64,000 bases of DNA from Pseudomonas sp. ADAK13 (GTDB lineage Bacteria; Pseudomonadota; Gammaproteobacteria; Pseudomonadales; Pseudomonadaceae). The notes beneath the pieces were generated by a model. It made no database searches and was not told where the DNA came from. It saw nothing but the letters and a program-made list of their open reading frames with translations. Position numbers and translations under genes: made by a program. Shown in pieces: positions 54,316 to 63,434 of the stretch. The stretch lies in contig NZ_CP052860.1 in the NCBI RefSeq assembly GCF_012935715.1, forward strand, positions 2,604,001 through 2,668,000. Direction: 5' to 3'. The stretch's first letter is position 1. Each line of letters opens with the position of its first letter.

Positions 54316-54556
54316 TGAAGCTCCGTTGAGAAGACAGCCAATCGCGTGAGCCTGCGATTGCGAACCGGCAAGCCTAACAGCTTGAAATATATTGATTTAA
54401 TAACGTTATCGCATGTCGACTGTCGTTTTTGGAATAAGCGAGTGACGCCCAGACGTATGGCGTTGGCGCGATCACGACGAAAGCGGTCGCGCTCGGGCGA
54501 TAACTGTCACACAGATTTGTTAGCGTCGATGTCTTTCACTCAGGGAGAAAACGCAC

Positions 54557-55615
54557 ATGAAGCTAGCGCCGAAACTGTTTGCCGCCGCGCTGTGCCTGGG
54601 CCTTGCGAGCCAGGCCTTTGCCGCCACCGAGTTGAAACATTGGCCGGCGGCTGCCGCCAAGCAACTGGACACGATGATTGCCGCCAATGCCAACAAGGGC
54701 AACTTCGCGGTGTTCGACATGGACAACACCAGTTACCGCTACGACCTTGAAGAATCGTTGCTGCCGTACCTGGAAAACAAGGGCCTGATCACCCGCGACA
54801 CCATGGACCCTTCCCTGAAGCTGATCCCGTTCAAAGATACCGCCGACCACAAGGAAAGCCTGTTCAGCTACTACTACCGCCTGTGCGAAGTCGACGACAT
54901 GGTGTGCTACCCATGGGTCGCGCAGATTTTCTCCGGCTTCACCCTCAAGGAACTCAAGGGCTACGTCGACGAGATGATGGCGTCGGGCAAGCCGGTGCCG
55001 GTCACCTACTACGAAGGTGACGTGGTCAAGAACATGGAAGTGCAGCCGCCGAAAGTCTTTACCGGCCAGGCTGAACTGTTCAACAAGCTGATGGAAAACG
55101 GCATTGAGGTCTACGTGATGACCGCCGCGTCCGAGGAACTGGTACGCATGGTCGCGGCCGATCCGAAGTACGGCTACAACGTCAAACCCGAGAATGTCAT
55201 CGGCGTGACCACCCTGCTGAAAGACCGCAAGACCGGCGAGCTGACCACCGCACGCAAACAGATTGCCGCCGGCAAGTATGACGAGAAGGCCAACCTCGGC
55301 CTGGAACTGACCCCGTACCTGTGGACCCCGGCGACCTGGATGGCCGGCAAGCACGCGGCGATCCTGACCTATATCGACGAGTGGAAAAAACCGGTGATCG
55401 TCGGTGGCGATACGCCAAGCAGCGACGGCTACATGCTGTTCCATGACGTGGACGTGGCCAAGGGCGGCATTCACCTGTGGGTCAACCGCAAGGACAAATA
55501 CATGACCCAGCTTAACGGCATGATGGCCAAGCACGCTGCGGCCCAGGCCAAGGAAGGGTTGCCGGTGACCGCGGATAAAAACTGGGTGATCGTCAAGCCG
55601 GACGAAATTCAGTAA
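54557..55615 (+). CDS. pchP: Phosphorylcholine phosphatase
   Basis: The 352-residue HAD enzyme has a signal peptide (about 1-23, ending AFAA) and hydrolyses phosphorylcholine in the periplasm. HAD motifs fit the characterised P. aeruginosa PchP, whose mature numbering I recall: D54MD56NT (mature D31, D33), T189AA (mature 166), K265 (242) and GD285TPS288SD290 (262, 265, 267). Thus D265 is replaced by Ser here. TCAGGGAGA precedes the ATG. In pseudomonads PchP is induced by choline and betaine. Confidence 0.92.
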   Translation: MKLAPKLFAAALCLGLASQAFAATELKHWPAAAAKQLDTMIAANANKGNFAVFDMDNTSYRYDLEESLLPYLENKGLITRDTMDPSLKLIPFKDTADHKESLFSYYYRLCEVDDMVCYPWVAQIFSGFTLKELKGYVDEMMASGKPVPVTYYEGDVVKNMEVQPPKVFTGQAELFNKLMENGIEVYVMTAASEELVRMVAADPKYGYNVKPENVIGVTTLLKDRKTGELTTARKQIAAGKYDEKANLGLELTPYLWTPATWMAGKHAAILTYIDEWKKPVIVGGDTPSSDGYMLFHDVDVAKGGIHLWVNRKDKYMTQLNGMMAKHAAAQAKEGLPVTADKNWVIVKPDEIQ

Positions 55616-55626
55616 TACCGAGGCGT

Positions 55627-55718
55627 GGCCATCGCAGGCAAGCCCGGCTCCCACATCGACCGAGTTCGCTCAGGCAACTCGGTCGATGTGGGAGCCGGGC
55701 TTGCCCGCGATGAGGCCA
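55627..55718. repeat. REP pair with extended central palindrome
   Basis: Outer arms GGCCATCGCAGGCAAGCCCG and its near complement ending GATGAGGCC. The centre TCCCACATCGACCGAGTT is the exact reverse complement of AACTCGGTCGATGTGGGA, so the whole element folds as one long hairpin of about 90 bases. It lies after pchP and before the FecI-type gene. Confidence 0.88.
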
Positions 55719-55752
55719 TCAGCAGCACAGCAAAACCCCAGCAAAAATAGAT

Positions 55753-55775
55753 ATCAATTGCGAACCAATCTCATC
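55753..55775 (+). promoter_or_regulatory. Possible Fur box upstream of ECF sigma gene
   Basis: ATTGCGAACCAATCTCATC resembles the Pseudomonas Fur-box pattern (GCGAATnATTCTCATT-like) and lies about 53 bases before the GTG start of the FecI-type sigma factor. The match is partial and would need a score or binding test. Confidence 0.4.
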
Positions 55776-55827
55776 CTCTGCTAGCGTGCGCACTTCCTGA
55801 ACATCCCGTTCTTCTCAAGGTAGTGCT

Positions 55828-56361
55828 GTGCTCTCCTGGAATTCTCAGATCGCGCGCCTGTTTGCGGAGCAGAAGAAGGCCCTCGAAGCCTTTGTCACCC
55901 GCCGTACCGGCAGCGCCCAGGTGGCCGCCGACCTGACCCAGGAATCGTTCCTGCGCCTGGCCCGGCTGGACTCCGGCGAGAAGATCGACAACCTCCCGGC
56001 GTTCCTCTTCACCATCGCCAGCAACCTGGTGCGCGACCATCAGCGCCAGGCCATCCGCCGTGAGCGCCTGGATGCCGGCGAGCCCAGTGAAGAACTGCCC
56101 TGCAGCAGCCCAGGTGCCGACGAGCAATTGGCCGCCTATCAACAGGAGCAACTGATGCAGGATGCGATCCTGGCGCTGCCCGAAGCGACTCGGCAGATCT
56201 TCCTGCTCTATCATGTCGACGAACTTTCCTACCGCGAGATTGGCGAACGTCTGTCGATCACCCCGCGCAGTGTGGAATACCAATTGCGTCGGGCCTTGAT
56301 CGAATGCCGTGCCTTTATCAAGGCGCGACTGGCCTGTGATGAACAAGGACGCCGGTCATGA
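55828..56361 (+). CDS. FecI-type ECF sigma factor
   Basis: The 177-residue protein has sigma region 2 (about 18-85; ADLTQESFLRLARL and the NLVRDHQRQ turn) and region 4 (about 115-170; ILALPEATRQIFLLYHVDELSYREIGERLSITPRSVEYQLRRAL). It is an iron-starvation-type sigma that would direct transcription of the TonB receptor at 57438. The GTG start at 55828 has AAGG 7 bases upstream. The stop overlaps the FecR-type anti-sigma gene by 4 bases (ATGA). Confidence 0.92.
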   Translation: MLSWNSQIARLFAEQKKALEAFVTRRTGSAQVAADLTQESFLRLARLDSGEKIDNLPAFLFTIASNLVRDHQRQAIRRERLDAGEPSEELPCSSPGADEQLAAYQQEQLMQDAILALPEATRQIFLLYHVDELSYREIGERLSITPRSVEYQLRRALIECRAFIKARLACDEQGRRS

Positions 56362-57305
56362 TCGCCGCACCCACTGCCGACGAGTTGTTTGCCGAAGCGT
56401 CCGGCTGGTATTTCCGGCTCCAGGCCGACGACGTTACGGCGGCCGAAATCGAGGCCTTTTCCGCGTGGCTGGGGCAGGGCGCCGCCCAGGATGATGCGTG
56501 GCAGGAAGTCCAGGCGATGCTGGGCGGCCTGCGCGAACCGGCGCGGCTGATTCGCCGGGCCGAGCAAGCCGCCTGGCGCAAGCCGGTACGGCGTTGGGCA
56601 TATGCTGCCGCGATGCTTTTGGCGGTCGGCCTGACGTTGCAAAACACGCCATGGCTGGATCGCCTGCGGGCCGACTATTCCACTGGTACTGGTGAATCGC
56701 GCACGGTCGAACTGGCGGACGGCTCGCAACTGCAGCTCAACACGGACAGCGCTGTGCAGGTCCGCATGAGTGCCGGTGAGCGTCAGATTCGTCTGCTGCG
56801 AGGCGAAGGTTTTTTCAGCGTGACCAAGGATCCCTCACGGCCCTTCGTGGTGCAGTCCGGCGATGGCTGGGTGAAGGTGGTGGGTACGCAATTCAGTGTT
56901 GCCCGCCGTGAGGCGCAGACTCAGGTGCTGGTCGCCCAAGGCAAGGTTCAGGTCAGTTCCGGCGTGGGTGAGCCGGTGTACCTGGAGCCGGGTCGTGCGG
57001 TGGAATATCAGGATCAACGCCTGACCGTAGTCCACCCATTCGACCCTGCCAGCGGTTTTGCCTGGCGCCAGCGACAACTGGTGTTTCGCCAGCAGCCACT
57101 GTCTGACGTGGTTGCCGAATTGAATCGCTACTGGCCCGGCAAGACGCTGGTGCTCGGCGACGCGTTGCGTGATCGCGTGGTGTCCGGCGTGTTCGAGATC
57201 GACAAGCCGGACGCCGTCATCAAGGCGCTGGAATACACGCTTAACCTGCGCGCCGAGCATTACACCCCGTATTTATTGGTGTTGCGCGAAGGCAAGGCGT
57301 CCTAG
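56358..57305 (+). CDS. FecR-type membrane anti-sigma factor
   Basis: The 315-residue protein has a cytoplasmic sigma-binding domain (residues 1-78), one transmembrane segment at about 80-95 (AYAAAMLLAVGLTL) and a periplasmic FecR domain (about 105-200, TGTGESRTVELADGSQLQLNTDS). The C-terminal part contains an STN-like region (LRAEHYTPYLLVL) that contacts the receptor's signalling domain. It overlaps the sigma gene by 4 bases. In this system, receptor occupancy relieves the anti-sigma action. Confidence 0.92.
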   Translation: MIAAPTADELFAEASGWYFRLQADDVTAAEIEAFSAWLGQGAAQDDAWQEVQAMLGGLREPARLIRRAEQAAWRKPVRRWAYAAAMLLAVGLTLQNTPWLDRLRADYSTGTGESRTVELADGSQLQLNTDSAVQVRMSAGERQIRLLRGEGFFSVTKDPSRPFVVQSGDGWVKVVGTQFSVARREAQTQVLVAQGKVQVSSGVGEPVYLEPGRAVEYQDQRLTVVHPFDPASGFAWRQRQLVFRQQPLSDVVAELNRYWPGKTLVLGDALRDRVVSGVFEIDKPDAVIKALEYTLNLRAEHYTPYLLVLREGKAS

Positions 57306-57324
57306 CCGAATCTTTTTCAAAAAA

Positions 57325-57355
57325 CTTTCAGGGTTTCTCCCCAAGCCGTCGTCCT
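57325..57355 (+). promoter_or_regulatory. Possible ECF-dependent promoter of TonB receptor gene
   Basis: The 132-base gap holds TTTCAGGGTTT (57326-57336) and, about 10-15 bases on, CGTCGTC (57347-57353), which resembles -35/-10 elements of FecI-type ECF promoters. It lies 80 bases before the receptor start. Motif identification is by eye only. Confidence 0.35.
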
Positions 57356-57437
57356 TGATCACTGAGGCGTAAATAATAAGCACTCTCAAATAGTGCGGCG
57401 CCCGTTCACTGACTTTTTGCACCGGGGAGCACCATCC

Positions 57438-59885
57438 ATGGCACACCGATTTGCCGCACGGCCCTTGCTGACGCTGGCTATTTCCTTGGCTTGCGGCACT
57501 GCGCCGTTGTACCTGCAGGCCGCCGAGACCACGCAGGCCCAGACCTACCGCTTCGATATCCAGGAGCAAAGCCTGGACGGCGCGTTGGCGGCGTTTTCGG
57601 CGGTGACGCGGCTTCAGGTGTTGGTGCCCAGCGAGTTGACGCAGGGGCTGCTGTCGCCCGGGGTGAGTGGCAATCTGGGGCAACGGGATGCCCTGGCGAG
57701 GTTGCTTGCGGGGACGGGGTTGAGTGCGGCATTTATCAACGCAGATACCGTGACCCTGGAAAAGCGTGTGTCATCAGGCACAGCCCTTGAGGTGGGTGCC
57801 ACCACCATCAGCGCCGAGCACCTTGGCGCTACAACCGAAGGCACCGGCTCCTACACCACCGGCGCGGTGACCCTCGGCAAGGGCGAACAGAAGATCAAGG
57901 ACATCCCGCAATCGGTCAGCGTCATGACCCGCAAGCAGATGGATGACCAGAACACCACCAAGCTCTCCGAAGTGGTCAAGCGCACCCCGGGCCTGACAGC
58001 GACCAAATCTCCCGGCCCCGGCATGTTCATCTTCTCCCGAGGCTTCGAGGTGGGCACCCTGCAATACGACGGTGTGGGCATCCCGCGTAACACCTACGCG
58101 CTGGGCAGCTACCTCACTGAAAACATGGCGATCTACGACCGGGTAGAGACCCTGCGCGGCCCGGCTGCCTTACTACAGGGCGCCAACAGCCCCGGCGGCA
58201 CCATGAACCTGGTGCGCAAGCGCGGGCAGGCGGCGCCGACGGTTACCATCAGCGCCAAGGCAGGCTCCTGGGATCACTACGGCACACAGGTTGACGCCGG
58301 TGGCCCGCTGAATGCCGAGGGCACCTTGCGCGGCCGGTTTGTGGCGGATTACGACACCACCAATTCCTTCGTCGACTACGCGGGCAGCTGGAACCAGACG
58401 GTCTATGCCGCCGTCGACTATGACTTCACCCCTGACACCACCGTCGGCGTGGGCATCAGCAACCAGAAAGGCCACGCCCGCCCGAACTTCATGTCGCTGC
58501 CACGCTATGCCAATGGCAGCGACATCGGCTTGCCACGCTCGACGTTTGTGGGGGCCAACTGGAACCGCAACGTCAATAACCAGACCCAGGTGTTTGCCGA
58601 TATCGAGCATCGCTTCAACGATGACTGGAAAGTGAAGGCCGCCCTCGTGGCCATGGATGAACACAACGACGCGACCTACCAGGCGACGTGGGACACCATC
58701 CCCAACCCCGGTGACAGCGGCACCGTGCGTTACGTGGACTGGGTCACTGACTTCAACACCAAGAGTCGCGGTGTGGACGTGTATGTCGACGGCAAGTTCG
58801 AAGGCCTGGGTTTGCGCCAGGAGATGGTACTGGGCGCCAACTATTCCAAACTCACCACGGATGATTTCTGGGCGCGCGCGGCAACCCCGGGTGCGGACAT
58901 CTTCAACATCGACCACAACCGGCCGCAGCGCGACAGGAACCAGTTGTTCCAGGCCGGGAACGCGACAAAGAGCTGGTATGACATTCGCCAGAAGGGGATC
59001 TATGGCACCTGGCGCGTCCAAGTACTGGACCCGCTGACGTTGATCCTCGGTGCGCGCACCAGTTGGTATGACTATTCCTACAAGGACGAGAGCGGTGCCA
59101 AAGGTGTGTACGGTGACCCGACCAGCAGCACCACGCAAAGCAATGGCCACGTCACGCCCTACGCCGGCCTAGTTTATGCGCTCAACGACCAATGGTCGGC
59201 CTATGCCAGCTATACCGACGCCTTTGAGCCCCAAACCAACCTGACCACTTCATTGACTGTGCTCAAGCCCATTGAGGGCCAGAACTACGAACTGGGCCTG
59301 AAGGGCGAACTGGCTGACGGCCGGCTCAATACGTCATTCGCTATCTTCCGCTATGACCAGGAAAATCGTGCGGCTCAAGACCTGCAAGGCGGCAAAGCCT
59401 GTGGCGGCTGGTACTGCTCGCTCGCGTCCGGCAAGGTCCGCAGCCAGGGCTTTGAAGCGACCTTGAGCGGTGAAGTGTTGCCTGGCCTGCAACTGGTCTC
59501 CAGCTACACCTACAACACCACCAAGTTCCTCAAGGACGACACCTACGAAGGCAAGATCTTCAGCACCTGGACCCCTAAACACCTGCTCAAGGTGTGGGGC
59601 GATTACCAGTTGCCGGGCGATTGGGAGAAAGTCAGCGTCGGCGCCGGCGTCACCGCGCAAAGCAGCACCGTCGCCTATGACCGCACGTTCAGCGTGCCGG
59701 GCAACGCGCTGTGGGATTCGCGGGTGGCCTACAAGATCAACCAGGAGTTCACCGTGGCGGCGAACCTGAACAATATGTTCGACAAGAAGTACTACATCCC
59801 TGCGTACAACGCGAACTGGGGCAGCAACTACTATGGCGATCCGCGCAACGTGATGTTCACCATGACCTACACGCCGCAATTCTGA
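57438..59885 (+). CDS. TonB-dependent siderophore receptor with signalling domain
   Basis: The 815-residue outer-membrane receptor has a signal peptide (about 1-29), an STN signalling domain (about 35-105, IQEQSLDGALAAFSAVTRLQVLVPSELTQGLLSPG), a plug (about 145-250, IPQSVSVMTRKQMDDQ, VETLRGPAALLQGANSPGGTMNLV) and a barrel ending in the aromatic strand MFTMTYTPQF. It imports a ferric siderophore and signals to the FecR-type protein. The layout resembles FpvA/FiuA/FoxA-class receptors, but the ligand cannot be told from sequence alone. The ATG at 57438 follows GGGGAG. Confidence 0.92.
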   Translation: MAHRFAARPLLTLAISLACGTAPLYLQAAETTQAQTYRFDIQEQSLDGALAAFSAVTRLQVLVPSELTQGLLSPGVSGNLGQRDALARLLAGTGLSAAFINADTVTLEKRVSSGTALEVGATTISAEHLGATTEGTGSYTTGAVTLGKGEQKIKDIPQSVSVMTRKQMDDQNTTKLSEVVKRTPGLTATKSPGPGMFIFSRGFEVGTLQYDGVGIPRNTYALGSYLTENMAIYDRVETLRGPAALLQGANSPGGTMNLVRKRGQAAPTVTISAKAGSWDHYGTQVDAGGPLNAEGTLRGRFVADYDTTNSFVDYAGSWNQTVYAAVDYDFTPDTTVGVGISNQKGHARPNFMSLPRYANGSDIGLPRSTFVGANWNRNVNNQTQVFADIEHRFNDDWKVKAALVAMDEHNDATYQATWDTIPNPGDSGTVRYVDWVTDFNTKSRGVDVYVDGKFEGLGLRQEMVLGANYSKLTTDDFWARAATPGADIFNIDHNRPQRDRNQLFQAGNATKSWYDIRQKGIYGTWRVQVLDPLTLILGARTSWYDYSYKDESGAKGVYGDPTSSTTQSNGHVTPYAGLVYALNDQWSAYASYTDAFEPQTNLTTSLTVLKPIEGQNYELGLKGELADGRLNTSFAIFRYDQENRAAQDLQGGKACGGWYCSLASGKVRSQGFEATLSGEVLPGLQLVSSYTYNTTKFLKDDTYEGKIFSTWTPKHLLKVWGDYQLPGDWEKVSVGAGVTAQSSTVAYDRTFSVPGNALWDSRVAYKINQEFTVAANLNNMFDKKYYIPAYNANWGSNYYGDPRNVMFTMTYTPQF

Positions 59886-59897
59886 TTCGAGCAGGCA

Positions 59898-59929
59898 AAA
59901 AAATGCCCCGCACGTGCGGGGCATTTTTA
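59898..59929. terminator. Bidirectional terminator after TonB receptor gene
   Basis: The perfect stem AATGCCCCGCAC/GTGCGGGGCATT is flanked by A- and T-runs. It serves both the receptor gene and the convergent ilvD gene. Confidence 0.93.
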
Positions 59930-59939
59930 TGGGCGAGGC

Positions 59940-61781
59940 TTACAGGCCGTCCAGCATCGCCTTGTTACGCACAGCACCCTTGTCGGCGCTGGTGGCCAGC
60001 AGGGCGTAAGCCTTCAGCGCGGTGGTGACTTTGCGCGGACGCTTTTCCACCGGCTTCCAGCCTTTCTTGTCCTGCTCAACCCGGCGGGCCGCCAGTTCTT
60101 CATCGCTGATCAACAGGTTGATCGAACGGTTCGGAATGTCGATCAGCACTTTGTCACCATCCTGCACCAGGCCGATGGCACCGCCCGCAGCGGCTTCCGG
60201 CGAAGCGTGGCCGATGGACAGGCCCGAAGTACCGCCCGAGAAACGGCCATCGGTGAGCAAGGCGCAGGCTTTGCCCAGGCCTTTGGATTTCAGGTACGAC
60301 GTCGGGTAGAGCATCTCTTGCATGCCCGGGCCGCCTTTCGGACCTTCGTAGCGGATGATGACGATGTCGCCTTCTTTCACTTCGTCCGCGAGGATGCCGC
60401 GTACCGAGCTGTCCTGGCTTTCGTAGATCTTGGCGCGGCCTTCGAACACGTGGATCGACTCGTCGACGCCGGCAGTTTTCACCACGCAGCCATCGAGGGC
60501 GATGTTGCCGTACAGCACGGCCAGGCCGCCCTCCTGGGAGTAGGCGTGCTCGACGCTGCGGATGCAGCCGTTTTCACGGTCGTCGTCGAGGGTGTCCCAA
60601 CGGGTCGACTGGCTGAACGCGGTCTGCGTCGGGATGCCGGCAGGGCCTGCCTTGAAGAAGGTATGCACGGCTTCGTCGTCAGTCTGGGTGATGTCCCACT
60701 TGGCGATGCCTTCGGCGATGGATTTGCTGTGCACGGTCGGCAGGTCGGTGTGCAACAGGCCGCCACGGGCCAGCGAGCCAAGGATCGAGAAGATCCCGCC
60801 GGCGCGGTGCACGTCTTCCATGTGGTACTTCTGGATGTTCGGCGCGACTTTGCACAGTTGCGGCACGTGACGGGACAGACGGTCGATGTCCCGCAGGTCG
60901 AAGTCGATCTCGGCTTCCTGTGCGGCGGCCAGCAAGTGCAGGATGGTGTTGGTGGAACCGCCCATGGCGATGTCCAGGGTCATGGCGTTCTCGAACGCCT
61001 TGAAGTTGGCGATGTTGCGCGGCAGCACCGACTCATCGTTCTCGGTGTAGTAACGCTTGCACAGCTCGACGATGGTACGGCCGGCCTGCAGGAACAGTTG
61101 CTCGCGGTCGCTGTGGGTGGCCAGTGTCGAGCCGTTGCCCGGCAAGGCGAGCCCTAAGGCTTCCACCAGGCAGTTCATCGAGTTGGCGGTGAACATGCCG
61201 GAGCACGAACCGCAGGTCGGGCAGGCGCTGCGCTCGTATTCCGCGACCTTCTCGTCAGAAGCGCTGGAATCGGCGGCGATGACCATGGCGTCGACCAGGT
61301 CGAGGCCGTGGGAGGCGAGCTTGGTCTTGCCGGCTTCCATCGGGCCACCGGAGACGAAGATCACCGGGATGTTCAGGCGCAGGGCGGCCATCAGCATGCC
61401 GGGGGTGATCTTGTCGCAGTTGGAAATGCACACAATGGCGTCGGCGCAGTGGGCGTTGATCATGTATTCCACGGAGTCGGCGATGATCTCGCGGCTCGGC
61501 AGGGAATACAGCATGCCGTCATGGCCCATGGCGATGCCGTCGTCCACGGCGATGGTGTTGAATTCCTTGGCGACACCGCCGGCGCGTTCGATCTCGCGGG
61601 CGACCAGTTGGCCCAGGTCCTTGAGGTGGACGTGGCCGGGTACGAACTGGGTGAACGAGTTGGCAATCGCGATGATCGGCTTCTTGAAGTCGTCATCTTT
61701 CATCCCCGTGGCGCGCCACAGAGCGCGGGCGCCGGCCATGTTGCGGCCGTGGGTGGATGTTTTCGAGCGGTAATCTGGCAT
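59940..61781 (-). CDS. ilvD: Dihydroxy-acid dehydratase
   Basis: The 613-residue iron-sulfur enzyme dehydrates dihydroxy-isovalerate and -methylvalerate in valine and isoleucine synthesis. It has [35 protein letters not shown] (cluster Cys), [13 protein letters not shown] and the C-terminal [39 protein letters not shown] is the usual N-terminus. It is terminated by the shared hairpin at 59898-59929. The preceding 260 bases up to the MFS gene hold no gene. Confidence 0.97.
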   Translation of the reverse strand: MPDYRSKTSTHGRNMAGARALWRATGMKDDDFKKPIIAIANSFTQFVPGHVHLKDLGQLVAREIERAGGVAKEFNTIAVDDGIAMGHDGMLYSLPSREIIADSVEYMINAHCADAIVCISNCDKITPGMLMAALRLNIPVIFVSGGPMEAGKTKLASHGLDLVDAMVIAADSSASDEKVAEYERSACPTCGSCSGMFTANSMNCLVEALGLALPGNGSTLATHSDREQLFLQAGRTIVELCKRYYTENDESVLPRNIANFKAFENAMTLDIAMGGSTNTILHLLAAAQEAEIDFDLRDIDRLSRHVPQLCKVAPNIQKYHMEDVHRAGGIFSILGSLARGGLLHTDLPTVHSKSIAEGIAKWDITQTDDEAVHTFFKAGPAGIPTQTAFSQSTRWDTLDDDRENGCIRSVEHAYSQEGGLAVLYGNIALDGCVVKTAGVDESIHVFEGRAKIYESQDSSVRGILADEVKEGDIVIIRYEGPKGGPGMQEMLYPTSYLKSKGLGKACALLTDGRFSGGTSGLSIGHASPEAAAGGAIGLVQDGDKVLIDIPNRSINLLISDEELAARRVEQDKKGWKPVEKRPRKVTTALKAYALLATSADKGAVRNKAMLDGL

Positions 61782-62041
61782 GGAACACTCCGGGCGGCTA
61801 ATCAGGTGCTAAAGGGGAAGTGAGCTTCTATTGACGTCTGGAACACTCAGAAAATGGCCGTGTGTCCGGAAGTTGCCTCAAACGCTGCGGGATCGCCGTG
61901 CGCATTGGCCTTGAGCTCATAAACCCGCCGGGGGATGACTGGCGATGAATAGGTCCGATTCTACACCGCTGGCGGCCGGAGGGAATGGCCGCGAGCGTGT
62001 AGATAGCGCTTACGAGACGTGTGGGTGTGCAAGTTTCACGG

Positions 62042-63235
62042 TCAGCGACCGACTCGGGCGTTCGTCACCACACCCCAGACGCTGAACACGATGAAGCCGA
62101 TGGCGATGGTCATCAGCAGGTTGCTTCCCGCTTGGGCGAGCGCGGCGCTGCTGATGGCGGCGGTGATGAACATGATGCTGTTGCCGGCCGAGGCGGCGGT
62201 GCCGGCGCTGCTGGAGAACAGCAACATCGCCGCAGAAATCGCGGCTGGGCGGACCAGAGTCACGGCAAGGGCGCTGATCAGCATCGGGATGAGCAGGCTG
62301 ATGGTGGTCATGGCTTCATAGCGGATGATCAGCACCAGCAGCACGCCGGCGACGCCGAGCAGGACCAGGCCAATGTTGATTTGCCGCGTGAGGGCGATAT
62401 GTTTTTGCAAGGCGCTCGCCGCAACGCCACCCAGCAGATAGGCGATGCCATACACCATCAGTACCACCGCGTACTGGTATTCGGACAGCTTCAACTCATC
62501 CATGAATATCAGCGGCGTTACGCTGATCAAGGCGAAGTAACAGGCGAACACCAACGCGGCGATCCACCAATAGCGGATGAAGTCCCGATTCCCGGCGATG
62601 GATTTCAGCGTGGCGATGATCGAGACGGGCGCTCTTTCAGGGCTGGCTGCCTTGGACGGCAATATCAGCCAGGCGTGGATAAACATGCCCAGCGCCATTA
62701 CCGCAAACCCGTAGAAGCTGCCCTGCCAATCGAATGTGGTTTGCAGCCACGAACCCAAGAGCGGCGACAGCGCAACAAATGATCCGCTCAAGGTCATGTA
62801 ATAGATACGGATGCGGGCGCGGTCCTGTTCTTCGAACAGGTCTTCCACCAGCGCATGGCCGAGTACAAAAAAGCCACAACCAATGGCTTGGACGGCGCGA
62901 AACAGCAGGAAGCTCGGGTAGCTGGTTGCGAGTGCGCAGCCGATCGAGCCGAGGGTGGAAACAACGATGCATCCCAGCAGTACTTCCTTGCGTCCGAATT
63001 TGTCTGAAAGCGGGCCGGCGATCAGTTGGGAAATCGCAAATACCAGAGTGAACAAACTGATGGATAAGGCGACCTCGGCGGTTGAGGTGTCGAACTTCAC
63101 GGCCAGGGCAGGAAAGGAGGGCAGCAGGATATTGATCGGGAAAAAGCTGATCAGGGAGATGCAGGTGATGAGGACGAAGCGCGAGAATTGTTGGCGTTTT
63201 ACATCGCCGTTGGGCTGGGCGTAGGACTCAGACAT
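62042..63235 (-). CDS. MFS drug-efflux transporter, Bcr/CflA type
   Basis: The 397-residue inner-membrane protein has twelve predicted helices and the MFS loop-2 motif GPLSDKFGRKEVLLG (about 76-90). The start block MSESYAQPNG is followed by FVLITCISLISFFPINILLPSFPALA, typical of Bcr/CflA proteins. Such carriers export drugs or small metabolites with protons. It stands alone on the minus strand, divergent from nothing nearby; substrate unknown. A REPIN lies upstream at 63329-63416. Confidence 0.85.
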   Translation of the reverse strand: MSESYAQPNGDVKRQQFSRFVLITCISLISFFPINILLPSFPALAVKFDTSTAEVALSISLFTLVFAISQLIAGPLSDKFGRKEVLLGCIVVSTLGSIGCALATSYPSFLLFRAVQAIGCGFFVLGHALVEDLFEEQDRARIRIYYMTLSGSFVALSPLLGSWLQTTFDWQGSFYGFAVMALGMFIHAWLILPSKAASPERAPVSIIATLKSIAGNRDFIRYWWIAALVFACYFALISVTPLIFMDELKLSEYQYAVVLMVYGIAYLLGGVAASALQKHIALTRQINIGLVLLGVAGVLLVLIIRYEAMTTISLLIPMLISALAVTLVRPAAISAAMLLFSSSAGTAASAGNSIMFITAAISSAALAQAGSNLLMTIAIGFIVFSVWGVVTNARVGR

Positions 63236-63328
63236 TGTTGTTGTTTTCCGGAGTTAAACCAGAAACCGATACTAGTCTGCGAAAAATGGAATTCAATCAA
63301 AACCGTTGCGGGAAGCTATATGGACTTG

Positions 63329-63416
63329 TGTGGGAGCCGGGCTTGCCCGCGATGCAAGCACCTCGGTATGTCAAATACCTTGCGGTGATGCTATCGCAGG
63401 CAAGCCAGCTCCCACA
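63329..63416. repeat. REPIN
   Basis: Arms TGTGGGAGCCGGGCTTGCCC and the complement of TGTGGGAGCTGGCTTGCCTG. It lies in the 199-base gap upstream of the MFS gene and 18 bases after the rlmI stop, so it follows rlmI and precedes a promoter. Confidence 0.9.
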
Positions 63417-63434
63417 TTTGGTCCGCGATGTTAC

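Noticed and set aside
61782..62041. 260-base gap between ilvD and the MFS gene considered for a small RNA or peptide
   Set aside because: No convincing promoter-terminator pair, ribosome site or conserved structure could be recognised by eye.
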